From Candidatus Nomurabacteria bacterium (GTDB taxonomy: Bacteria > Patescibacteriota > Minisyncoccia > Phycocordibacterales > UBA2100), in NCBI GenBank assembly GCA_943359705.1, contig CALRIB010000004.1:1-27898 (forward strand): a stretch of 27,898 bases of DNA, written 5' to 3'. Below are positions 7,002 through 13,793 of this stretch, piece after piece. Position 1 is the first letter of the stretch; each line of letters begins with the position of its first letter. The notes beneath the pieces are model-generated. The model was not told the origin of the DNA, searched no databases, and saw only the letters and a program-made list of their open reading frames with translations. Position numbers and translations under genes: made by a program.

Positions 7002-7564
7002 ATGTTTTTGAGTGCCGCGCGAATCTCTTCAGCTTCTTTTGGCGGGAATTCTTCGGCAAAGGCTTCAAGAAAACCGCGGACGATAAGCCTCTTCGCTTCG
7101 TCGGCCGGTAGGCCTCGCGTGGCCAGGTAGAAAAGCTCCTCTTCCCCTATTTTCCCCACCGTGGCACCGTGCCCGGCTTTCACTTCGTTCTCCAAGACCT
7201 CCAGCTGCGGAATGGCTTCCGCGCGCGCTGTGGAGGAAAGGACGATGGCGTGCTCGTTCAAGTCGGCGTCGGCGCCCTTGGCACCTTTTTCGATAAGTAC
7301 ACGCCCCACATAGCTGGCGCGCGCCGTTCCGTCGAGAACACCCTTTACGAAGGTGCGCGAGAACGTATCACGTGCCCTATGCACCACTTCCGTGTCCACA
7401 TCGAGCGCATGCTCGCGCGCGAAGAAAATGCAGAGCACTTTCACCGACGAATTCGGCTTGTCGAGAATGACGCGCGCCGAAAGCTTGCGGTCCTCGTCGC
7501 CGAACCAGACGATAGGGACGATCTTCGACTCCCCTTCTTTTACATGGATGATCTCCGGTTCCAT
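6998..7564 (-). CDS. sufD: SufD-like component of SufBCD scaffold (short form)
   Basis: 188 residues against about 420 for classic SufD. It keeps the C-terminal half of the beta-helix and the end domain: VLENEVKAGHGATVGKIGEEELFYLATRGLPADEAKRLIV is represented by the conserved histidine in AGHGATVGK and the helical RGL..DEA segment. The N-terminal half is missing, and I see no frameshift or remnant upstream, because sufB ends 2 nt before. A minimal SufD is an observation that fits reduced genomes; it probably pairs with SufB and binds SufC. The stop overlaps sufS by 4 nt. Confidence 0.85.
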   Translation of the reverse strand: MEPEIIHVKEGESKIVPIVWFGDEDRKLSARVILDKPNSSVKVLCIFFAREHALDVDTEVVHRARDTFSRTFVKGVLDGTARASYVGRVLIEKGAKGADADLNEHAIVLSSTARAEAIPQLEVLENEVKAGHGATVGKIGEEELFYLATRGLPADEAKRLIVRGFLEAFAEEFPPKEAEEIRAALKNI

Positions 7565-7566
7565 GG

Positions 7567-8979
7567 TTATCCCAAGGAGCCTTCCATCTCCATCGCAATA
7601 AGTCGATTTAATTCGACGGCGTACTCGAGCGGCAATGATTTTGCGATCGGCTCCATAAAGCCTTGCACAACAAGGTTGATGGCTTCCTGCTCCGAGAGTC
7701 CGCGGCTCTGCAAATAGAAGACCAGCTCGTCGGAAATACGGCCCACCTTGGCCTCATGACCAAGCGTCACGTCTTCTTCGTACACTTTGATGTACGGAAT
7801 AGTGTTAGAGACGGAGATATTGTCGGGCATCAGGGCATCGCACTGTACGTGCGATTTCGCGCCTTTCGCTCCTTTGATTATTTTGAGGAGTCCGCGATAC
7901 GTGGAGATGCCGCCGCCGAAACTAATGCTTTTCGAGATGATATTGGAGGTCGTGTTGGGCGCCAGGTGCATCACCTTCGCACCCGTGTCTTTATGTTGGC
8001 CGGGTCCGGCAACCGCGATATTGAGATGCTCAGCGCGAGCCCCGCGGCCTTTCAAAATAGAGCACGGGTACAGCATCGTCGTCTTGCTGCCGAGACTGCC
8101 GCCCACCCATTCCTGAATGCCGTTTTCCTCGACGATCGCACGTTTGGTATTGAGGTTGTACACATCCTTGCTCCAGTTTTGAATGGTCGTATAGCGGGCG
8201 CGCGCGTCTTTCATCACGAATATTTCCACCACCGCTGCATGCAACGACGAGGTGTTGTACTTCGGCGCGGTGCAACCTTCGATGTACTGCACCGAAGCGC
8301 CCTCTTCGACAATGATGAGCGTATGCTCGAATTGCCCTGATGCGCGCGCATTCATACGGAAGTAGGTCTGGAGCGGCATGTCGATGTGCACTCCTGCCGG
8401 TACGTACAAGAACGTACCGCCCGACCACACTGCGCCGTGGAGCGCCGCGAGTTTGTGCTCCGACGTCTTGATGCAGTCGGTCATAAAGTACTTCTTCACC
8501 AATTCCGGATACTGTTGCACGGCTGTGTCGGTGTCACAAAAAATAACGCCTTTGTCTTCCCACTTCGGACGGAGCTTCTGGTAGAAGCCTTCGGATTCGT
8601 ACTGACCGATGACGCCCGCCAAAAACGCACGCTCGGCCTGCGGCACGCCGATCTTCTCGAATGTATTCTTGATGTCGGCCGGTACCTCGTCCCAGCTTTT
8701 GTACTTCCCCTCCTCAGTACGCTGGTAGTACGAAATGCTCTGGAAATCGAGACCACTCAGATCCGGTCCCCATTTCGGGATGGGCAATCGCTCGAATTCT
8801 TCAAAGGCCTTGAGGCGGAACTCCCGCATCCAGTCGGGTTCGTTCTTTTGTTTGGAAATATCTTCGACGACCTCGCGCGTAATGCCGCGTTTCGCCTGGT
8901 AGACGAAATGCTCCGGGAGCGGGTCAGAGCCGGCGCCTTTGGCATGTCCTCCTATTGGTGCTGTTACTGTTTTACTCAT
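7567..8979 (-). CDS. sufB: SufB, Fe-S cluster scaffold subunit
   Basis: 470 residues, normal length. Conserved stretches include RSISYYQR-like QSISYYQRTEEG, AVWSGGTFLYVPAGVHIDMPL split by its glycines, EEGASVQYIEGCTAP, and the C-terminal CDALMPDNISVSNTIPY with EDVTLGHEAKVGRISDE. At the position of the E. coli SufB C405 there is a serine (NISVS), as I recall for Firmicutes-type SufB, so this is a SufBCDSU system of the Gram-positive kind. I chose ATG 8979; a GTG 9 nt upstream is in frame but lies too close to the presumed -10. Copy 2 of the recurrent intergenic element precedes it directly. Confidence 0.96.
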   Translation of the reverse strand: MSKTVTAPIGGHAKGAGSDPLPEHFVYQAKRGITREVVEDISKQKNEPDWMREFRLKAFEEFERLPIPKWGPDLSGLDFQSISYYQRTEEGKYKSWDEVPADIKNTFEKIGVPQAERAFLAGVIGQYESEGFYQKLRPKWEDKGVIFCDTDTAVQQYPELVKKYFMTDCIKTSEHKLAALHGAVWSGGTFLYVPAGVHIDMPLQTYFRMNARASGQFEHTLIIVEEGASVQYIEGCTAPKYNTSSLHAAVVEIFVMKDARARYTTIQNWSKDVYNLNTKRAIVEENGIQEWVGGSLGSKTTMLYPCSILKGRGARAEHLNIAVAGPGQHKDTGAKVMHLAPNTTSNIISKSISFGGGISTYRGLLKIIKGAKGAKSHVQCDALMPDNISVSNTIPYIKVYEEDVTLGHEAKVGRISDELVFYLQSRGLSEQEAINLVVQGFMEPIAKSLPLEYAVELNRLIAMEMEGSLG

Positions 8980-8980
8980 A

Positions 8981-9077
8981 CCCCTCACACTAAGTGAGTA
9001 ATTTTGCGAATAACTGTAATTCGGTTGAAAGTAAAATTGTTCATATTTTTCCGTGTTTTGAGAGTAAGTGTGTGGGG
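8981..9077 (-). repeat. Recurrent intergenic element, copy 2 (sufC-sufB)
   Basis: 97 nt on the minus strand. Ends: CCCCACACACT (9077-9067) and AGTGTGAGGGG (8991-8981), pairing with one A-A mismatch. Flanks: TATG (9081-9078) and TATGA (8980-8976). Internal hairpin CGAAT-TACAGTT-ATTCG (9023-9007) lies 27 nt before the sufB ATG, matching the offset in the other copies (28 and 30). The interior is more diverged and AT-rich, and the -10 equivalent is CTTAGT. It shares an ACGGAAAAATATG-like block with copy 1. Confidence 0.65.
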
Positions 9078-9082
9078 CATAC

Positions 9083-9826
9083 TTATTCCTTTATGTAGGC
9101 TGCGTAGCCTTTCTTTTCAATGTCTTTTGCAAGCGCACTCGTGCCCGATTTTACAATCTTGCCCTTGTGGAGAATGTGAACTTTGTCGGCCTCTATCCAG
9201 CGCAGGATGCGGTTGTAGTGCGTGATGATGACGAGGCTTACTCCCTTCTCCTGTAAGCGCACGATTTGTTTGGCCACGAGCTTGAGTGCGTCGATGTCGA
9301 GGCCGGAGTCTATCTCGTCGATGATGAGACACTTGGCCGGGAGTAGTGAGAGCTGCAGGATTTCCATTTTCTTTTTCTCTCCACCGGAAAATCCTTCGTT
9401 GAGCGAGCGCAAAAGGAATTCGGGCTCCATGTGCAACTTCTTCGCCACATCCTTGATCTCTTCACGGAATCGCGCGGGGCTGAATCCTTTTTGATTCTCT
9501 GCAAATTTTCGTGCGGCGATCGTGAGAAGGTTGGTGACGGTCACGCCCGAAACCGCTTGCGGGTGCTGGAGCGCGATCATCAGTCCCGCCCGCGCTATCT
9601 CGTCTGTTTTCATCTCTGACGTGACAAGTTTCCCGAAGGTTATTTTTCCTTTCGTAATGGTGACCGCGGGGTGCTTGAGGAGTGTGTTGCCGAGCGTGGA
9701 CTTACCGGAGCCGTTGGGACCCATGATGACGTGCGTCTCACCCGGCTTAACGACGAGGTTAATCCCGTTCAAAATAGGCTTGTTCTCAAGCTCTACGTGG
9801 AGATTTTTGATAGTGAGTGTTGCCAT
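9083..9826 (-). CDS. sufC: SufC, ABC-type ATPase of the Fe-S assembly complex
   Basis: 247 residues. Walker A GPNGSGKS (36-43), signature FSGGEKKKMEIL, Walker B CLIIDEIDSGLD and the switch ITHYNR are all present, so the ATPase should be active. SufC powers conformational change in SufB2C2 or SufBC2D during cluster assembly. ATG 9826 has a weak AGGGG 12 nt upstream. A TATAGT lies at 9871-9866, followed after 4 nt by an 8-codon ORF (9861-9835) that ends 8 nt before sufC; this could be a leader peptide or chance. sufB follows after the intergenic element. Confidence 0.96.
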   Translation of the reverse strand: MATLTIKNLHVELENKPILNGINLVVKPGETHVIMGPNGSGKSTLGNTLLKHPAVTITKGKITFGKLVTSEMKTDEIARAGLMIALQHPQAVSGVTVTNLLTIAARKFAENQKGFSPARFREEIKDVAKKLHMEPEFLLRSLNEGFSGGEKKKMEILQLSLLPAKCLIIDEIDSGLDIDALKLVAKQIVRLQEKGVSLVIITHYNRILRWIEADKVHILHKGKIVKSGTSALAKDIEKKGYAAYIKE

Positions 9827-9959
9827 AAGTGAATTTACCCCTGGAAGGAGCGGAGGAACATTTTAACTATAGTCATCCGCTACCCCCGTATGAGGGTGAG
9901 GAGAAAATTGCGAGTGTGAGAGGACGTGCGTGCCATAGTAAATTCAATGTATCAGAGAC

Positions 9960-9976
9960 GCTTGTCCCTGACAAGC
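9960..9976. terminator. Small hairpin after ilvA
   Basis: GCTTGTC (9960-9966), loop CCT, GACAAGC (9970-9976). It lies 8 nt after the ilvA stop on the minus strand with no T-run. The rest of the 157-nt gap up to sufC holds a possible sufC promoter (TATAGT at 9871-9866) and no gene I can support. Confidence 0.35.
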
Positions 9977-9983
9977 AACGAGC

Positions 9984-11237
9984 CTATATGAGGAAACGGA
10001 AAATCGGGCTGTCTTTTTCGAGGAGTTCGTAGGACATGCCCAGGGTGTCCATGCGCTTGAGAAGCGGCGCAAGGTCGTCTTTTTTTGCGAGTTCGATGCC
10101 GATGAGAGCCGGGCCGTTCTCGCGGTTGTTTTTCTTGGTGTACTCGAAGAGCGTGATGTCGTCGGTGGGGCTCAGTGCCTCGTTGAGAAACTTCTTCAGG
10201 GCGCCGGGGCGCTGGGAGAAATTGACCATAAAGTAATGCTTGAGGCCTTGGTATACCAAGCTGCGTTCGATTATTTCCGGGTAACGACTGATATCGTTGT
10301 TGCCGCCCGAGACGACGCATACCACCGTCTTGTCCTTGATTTTATCGGCGAGGTCATCGAGTGCAGCGACCGAGAGCGCGCCTGCGGGCTCCGCGACGAT
10401 GCCGTCGCGCTGATAGAGCGATATCATCTCGGCGCACACCTTCCCTTCCGGAATAAGCAGCACCTCTTCAGCTACCTCTTTGGTAAGTGAGAGCGTGAGG
10501 TCGCCCACGGTTTTAACTGCAGCGCCGTCCACGAATGTGTCAATTTTCTCAAGCGTCACCGGGTTCTCCGCTTTCAATGCCTCCGCCATCGCGGGTGCTC
10601 CGGCAGGCTCAGCACCAAAGACCTTGGTTGTCTGGCTCTTTGCTTTCACATATGAACCGGCACCCGACATCAATCCGCCTCCGCCGACGGGCACCACAAG
10701 CACGTCGAGCTGCTCTCCTTTGAGTTGCTCAAGTATTTCTGCGCCCACGGTACCCTGCCCTGCGATGACGAGCGGGTCATTGAACGGGTGCACGAATACG
10801 GCGCCTTTTTCATCCGATAGTTTGCGCGCGGCAGCGTATGCCTCGTCGTACGTGTCCCCCGAAAGTTCGATGCTCACCAAGTCTCCGCCGAGTGCACGCA
10901 CGCGATCGAGCTTCTGACGAGGAGTATTACGCGGCATAAAAATCGTGCCGCGCACCTGCAATTCGGCGCAGCTAAACGCCACGCCCTGCGCGTGATTGCC
11001 GGCCGAGGCCGCCACGATGCCGTTCTTTTTTTCGTCTGCCGTAAGAGAGCGCATCCGGTTGTAGGCGCCACGTAGTTTGTAGGAACGCACCGCCTGCAGG
11101 TCTTCGCGCTTGAGATAGACCTTCGCGCCGTATTTTTCCGAGAGACCGCGATTGAACTGCAGCGGGGTTTCTTTCACCACCTCGCGCAGCGCCTCACGCG
11201 CCTCATCTACTAATGCTACTGAAAATGTGTTTGTCAT
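9984..11237 (-). CDS. ilvA: Threonine ammonia-lyase (threonine deaminase)
   Basis: PLP enzyme that converts threonine to 2-oxobutanoate via 2-iminobutanoate, the first step towards isoleucine. 417 residues: the catalytic fold-type II domain (1-about 320) has the PLP lysine K54 in RSYKLRGAYN, SAGNHAQGVA, the GGGGLMSG phosphate loop and SGGNND. The C-terminal segment from about 335 (KHYFMVNFSQRPGALKKFL) is a single ACT-like domain, so this is the shorter, one-ACT form; feedback by isoleucine is possible but not shown. Start ATG 11237 is 4 nt after the ridA stop. The pairing with ridA makes functional sense. Confidence 0.95.
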   Translation of the reverse strand: MTNTFSVALVDEAREALREVVKETPLQFNRGLSEKYGAKVYLKREDLQAVRSYKLRGAYNRMRSLTADEKKNGIVAASAGNHAQGVAFSCAELQVRGTIFMPRNTPRQKLDRVRALGGDLVSIELSGDTYDEAYAAARKLSDEKGAVFVHPFNDPLVIAGQGTVGAEILEQLKGEQLDVLVVPVGGGGLMSGAGSYVKAKSQTTKVFGAEPAGAPAMAEALKAENPVTLEKIDTFVDGAAVKTVGDLTLSLTKEVAEEVLLIPEGKVCAEMISLYQRDGIVAEPAGALSVAALDDLADKIKDKTVVCVVSGGNNDISRYPEIIERSLVYQGLKHYFMVNFSQRPGALKKFLNEALSPTDDITLFEYTKKNNRENGPALIGIELAKKDDLAPLLKRMDTLGMSYELLEKDSPIFRFLI

Positions 11238-11241
11238 ATTT

Positions 11242-11616
11242 TTAGAGGGTCGCTATGCACGAGATTTCCACCAACGAATTCTTCGGCAAATCGGAGACAC
11301 CAATCGTCGCCCGCGCAGGTTTGTGTGTGCCAAAAGCGGCAGCGTACACCTCATTCATCTCCGCAAAGTCATTCATCGAACGGAGATATACGTTGGTGCT
11401 CACGACTTTTGCGAATCCTGAGCCGGCGCTCTCAAGTACTGCCCCGAGATTCTTCATGACTTGCTCCGTCTGCACCTTTACCCCGCCTTCCAAGAGCTGC
11501 CCGCTCACCGGGTCGAGCGCTATTTGCCCTGAGCAAAAGACGAGTTCACCGGCCACAACGGCCTGCGAATAGGGCCCTATCGCCTTCGGAGCCTTATCTG
11601 TTTCTACGGCTTTCAT
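11242..11616 (-). CDS. ridA: RidA-family imine/enamine deaminase
   Basis: 124 residues, full length for the YjgF/YER057c/UK114 family. It hydrolyses reactive 2-aminoacrylate and 2-iminobutanoate, the unstable products of IlvA-type enzymes. Visible: AIGPYSQAV start, FCSGQIALDP, QTEQVMKNLGAVL, R102 (KPARATIGV) for carboxylate binding and E117 (LVEISCIA). It is the first gene of the run leading into ilvA, 4 nt upstream, so producer and detoxifier are co-expressed. A TAGTAT lies 8 nt before ATG 11616. Confidence 0.95.
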   Translation of the reverse strand: MKAVETDKAPKAIGPYSQAVVAGELVFCSGQIALDPVSGQLLEGGVKVQTEQVMKNLGAVLESAGSGFAKVVSTNVYLRSMNDFAEMNEVYAAAFGTHKPARATIGVSDLPKNSLVEISCIATL

Positions 11617-11641
11617 AATGGCTAATACTACCTTATTTATT

Positions 11642-11670
11642 AAACCAGCCTCCTTGTGGGAGGCTGGTTT
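11642..11670. terminator. Perfect 12-bp hairpin upstream of ridA
   Basis: AAACCAGCCTCC (11642-11653), 5-nt loop, GGAGGCTGGTTT (11659-11670). On the plus strand a CTTTTT follows 8 nt later; on the minus strand an AT-rich run leads to the ridA promoter. It could stop plus-strand antisense from ridA or minus-strand read-through from the orphan region. Confidence 0.5.
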
Positions 11671-11730
11671 GCGTTGGCTTTTTGAAGTAAACGCGAATCA
11701 GGCTCCCAGGGAGGCCGGGATAATGGAAAT

Positions 11731-11842
11731 AATGCCTATCTGTGCCGTTCGCTGCATAAATGCACAGTAGCTGGACAAAATGGCTCTGTCAAGCCATCAT
11801 ACAAGCGGCGCCTTTGCTCGTGTAAGGGCGTTTTTTGTTTTA
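11731..11842 (+). ncRNA. Candidate small RNA or terminated leader
   Basis: A -10-like GATAAT lies at 11719-11724. The stretch after it has the stems CTGTGC (11740-11745) with GCACAG (11762-11767) and ATGGCT (11780-11785) with AGCCAT (11792-11797). It ends in an intrinsic terminator on the plus strand, CGCCTTT (11809-11815) with AAGGGCG (11824-11830) and a TTTTTTGTTTT tail. No ORF of note is inside. It could be a roughly 105-nt small RNA, or a leader for the orphan gene at 11952. I do not recognise an RNA family. Confidence 0.4.
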
Positions 11843-11951
11843 GTGCGTTCCACGAGCGAAAAGGTCTGAGAGCCCGCTTGCTCTTTGGGAGTCATTTGAC
11901 TCTTTGGTCTTTTCACAATCCAGCAACGTCTTCAAGAGAGGAGTACACCCT

Positions 11952-12275
11952 GTGACGTTCCAACCATTGCGACTCACTCGGGTTCACGCATCAGCGTCGG
12001 GAGTCCGCGCCGGCGAGCGATGCGCGTTCGGGAGCTACATCGAACGATACCTACTTCAGAATCTGTCGATCGACCTATGCTTCCGCGACAAAGGATGGCA
12101 GGGGGGCGATCGGAAGAGGGAGAAGAAGATCGTCATCACTGTCGAGTATGGAAGAACGGATTTCCCGCAAATCCGATCTGCCATCATTGCGTCACTTCCG
12201 GAGAGGTTCACCAAACACCTCCGCGTGAAGCGAATACCGGTTCCCGTAGAAAAACCGGTCGCGCAAGCCGCATAG
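11952..12275 (+). CDS. Hypothetical protein (SD-led orphan)
   Basis: 107 residues from GTG 11952, which is preceded by AGAGAGGAG at an 8-nt spacing, the clearest Shine-Dalgarno site in the window. The frame is open further left to 11904, but the SD decides for 11952. The protein is basic and soluble, with alternating beta-like stretches (KKIVITVEYGRTDFPQIRS) and a C-terminal KRIPVPVEKPVAQAA tail. No family is recognised. It stands alone between ridA and trpF and has its own terminator, which suggests an independent cassette. Confidence 0.55.
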   Translation: MTFQPLRLTRVHASASGVRAGERCAFGSYIERYLLQNLSIDLCFRDKGWQGGDRKREKKIVITVEYGRTDFPQIRSAIIASLPERFTKHLRVKRIPVPVEKPVAQAA

Positions 12276-12305
12276 ACGGCATCAACACTTGACGAAATGC
12301 TGGAC

Positions 12306-12335
12306 AGCGCCGGTTTCCATCACCGGCGCTTTCCA
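12306..12335 (+). terminator. Terminator of the orphan gene, between convergent genes
   Basis: AGCGCCGGT (12306-12314), loop TTCCATC, ACCGGCGCT (12322-12330), then TTCCATTTGTT. The 9-bp GC-rich stem and T-rich tail fit an intrinsic terminator on the plus strand; the same stem follows the trpF stop on the other strand. Confidence 0.6.
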
Positions 12336-12339
12336 TTTG

Positions 12340-12993
12340 TTATTTCGCCGCTTGAACAAACGCTTTTACTTTTTCGATATTTTTTGAGCCATCAGGATTT
12401 GATACGCCGGAATTTACGTCAAGGCCATATGGGTGGACCGTCTTTACGGCGTCTGCGACATTCTCCGGATTCAGTCCGCCGGCGAGGATGACGGGGATTG
12501 AAATTGATTCCACTATTTTTTTGCTGATATTCCAATCGTGCGTTTTTCCCGTTCCTCCCCTTACTCCCGTTTCTTTATTGAGAGTATCGAGTGCAATCGC
12601 GTCTGCACTATCTTGGTACTCCTTCGCTTTTTCAATCGAGCTCTCATCCGACACGTTGAGTACTTTCCATACCTTTATTCCTGGCAGGGCCTTCCTAACA
12701 TCACCGATAGTTTCCGGCGTTGCGTCGCCGTAAAGCTGGATGACTTGTGCACCGGTCTTCCGTGCCAGTTGGATAAGTTGTTCCGCTTCTGTAACGCTGG
12801 TGACCATTACACTTTCAACATTCTCAGGTAGCTCCGCGATTATCTTTGCCACGTTGTCGGCTTCGAGCGGTGCGCGAGCGCCGGTGAGGCCGACGTGGAA
12901 TCCCAACTCATCGGCACCGGCTTCGGCCGCCGCGAGGGCGTCTTCAAGCGTCTTAATGCCGCAGATTTTTACCCTGGTTTTTCCCTCTGCCAT
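12340..12993 (-). CDS. trpF: Phosphoribosylanthranilate isomerase
   Basis: 217-residue TIM barrel that isomerises N-(5'-phosphoribosyl)anthranilate. Signature VKICGIKTLEDAL with the catalytic cysteine C11; the second catalytic residue is the Asp in AIALDTL; GGTGKTHDW and LAGGLNPENV form the phosphate-binding end of the barrel. The frame is open to 13014, but ATG 12993 is chosen: it fits the family start and lies exactly 6 nt after a TATAGA -10. It is divergent from trpC and shares its promoter bases, an unusual split of trpF from trpC. Confidence 0.95.
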   Translation of the reverse strand: MAEGKTRVKICGIKTLEDALAAAEAGADELGFHVGLTGARAPLEADNVAKIIAELPENVESVMVTSVTEAEQLIQLARKTGAQVIQLYGDATPETIGDVRKALPGIKVWKVLNVSDESSIEKAKEYQDSADAIALDTLNKETGVRGGTGKTHDWNISKKIVESISIPVILAGGLNPENVADAVKTVHPYGLDVNSGVSNPDGSKNIEKVKAFVQAAK

Positions 12994-12999
12994 ATAGCG

Positions 13000-13007
13000 T
13001 CTATAAT
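13000..13007. promoter_or_regulatory. Overlapping divergent promoter trpF / trpC
   Basis: Plus strand: TATAAT (13002-13007), 6 nt, then trpC ATG at 13014. Minus strand: TATAGA (13005-13000), 6 nt, then trpF ATG at 12993. The two -10 boxes share four base pairs, and both genes would give leaderless transcripts. RNA polymerase could occupy only one direction at a time. No strong -35 on either side. Confidence 0.7.
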
Positions 13008-13013
13008 GACACA

Positions 13014-13793
13014 ATGAACGTCTTGGATGAAATCGTCGTTAAAAAGCGCGCAGAAATAGCTGCAGCGAAGGCGGTGCGCTCTCTCGAATTACTCCAAAAG
13101 GACGCAGAAAACTACAAACAACAGCGTCGCCCCTTCAAGGCACTTTTCGAGCGCGGACCGGCGCTCATCGCGGAGCTCAAGCCCAAATCCCCATCCGAGG
13201 GCGACCTCGTTTCGCGCCCGATACTCGAGATCGCCGATCTGTATGCCAAGAGCGGCGCCGATGCAATTTCCGTACTCACCGACAAACCGTATTTCGGCGG
13301 CTCAATTGAGCTTCTCCAAGAAGTACGAGCGCGCGTACCGCAAGCAATTCTGCGCAAAGATTTCATTATTGATGAATACCAGGTATACGAGACACTCCTT
13401 GCCGGAGCCGATGCTTTTCTTCTTATCGCGAATATTTTAAGTGTCGACGAGCTCAATAAGCTTACTTCCATCGGCCAGGCGCTCGGACTCGATTACCTGG
13501 TTGAGGTGCATGACGAGGCCGAAATGGAGAAAGTGCTCGAAGTGGGCGCGGAGCTTATCGGTATCAACAACCGTGATCTAAAGACGCTCGAAGTAAGTAT
13601 CGAGACTACGCAGCGGCTGGCCGCGATGGTGCCGCCGGGCACCTTTGCCGTGAGCGAGAGCGGTATTGAAACGGCTGCGGACGTGCGGAGAGTGCGCGGA
13701 TGGGGCGCACGCGGTATCCTGGTGGGTACATCCATCCTGCGTTCAAACGACCCGCTGGAAAAGATACAAGAACTCAAAGCTGCACTGGTATGA
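13014..13793 (+). CDS. trpC: Indole-3-glycerol phosphate synthase
   Basis: 259-residue TIM barrel, normal length for a monofunctional TrpC. Converts carboxyphenylaminodeoxyribulose phosphate to indoleglycerol phosphate. Visible: LIAELKPKSPSEGD with E54 and K56, SVLTDKPYFGGS, ILRKDFIIDEYQ with the catalytic Lys, LIGINNRDLKT, and VSESGIETAADV for phosphate binding. ATG 13014 directly follows the -10 by 6 nt. Its stop overlaps the trpB start (ATGA at 13790-13793), so trpCBA is translationally coupled. Confidence 0.96.
   Translation: MNVLDEIVVKKRAEIAAAKAVRSLELLQKDAENYKQQRRPFKALFERGPALIAELKPKSPSEGDLVSRPILEIADLYAKSGADAISVLTDKPYFGGSIELLQEVRARVPQAILRKDFIIDEYQVYETLLAGADAFLLIANILSVDELNKLTSIGQALGLDYLVEVHDEAEMEKVLEVGAELIGINNRDLKTLEVSIETTQRLAAMVPPGTFAVSESGIETAADVRRVRGWGARGILVGTSILRSNDPLEKIQELKAALV

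Noticed and set aside
8986..8988. GTG three codons upstream as sufB start (same pattern at aroAK)
   Set aside because: It lies within the presumed promoter and the element's end arm, too close to the -10 to be inside the transcript; ATG 8979 is preferred.
9835..9861. 8-codon leader ORF ahead of sufC
   Set aside because: It is short, has no regulatory codon pattern, and the spacing to the -10 (4 nt) is poor. Mentioned under sufC only.
9838..9923. Possible decayed fourth copy of the intergenic element between ilvA and sufC (CCTCTCACACT ... AGGGGT)
   Set aside because: One end resembles the element, but the length is 86 nt, the internal hairpin and the right arm are missing, and there is no TATGA flank.
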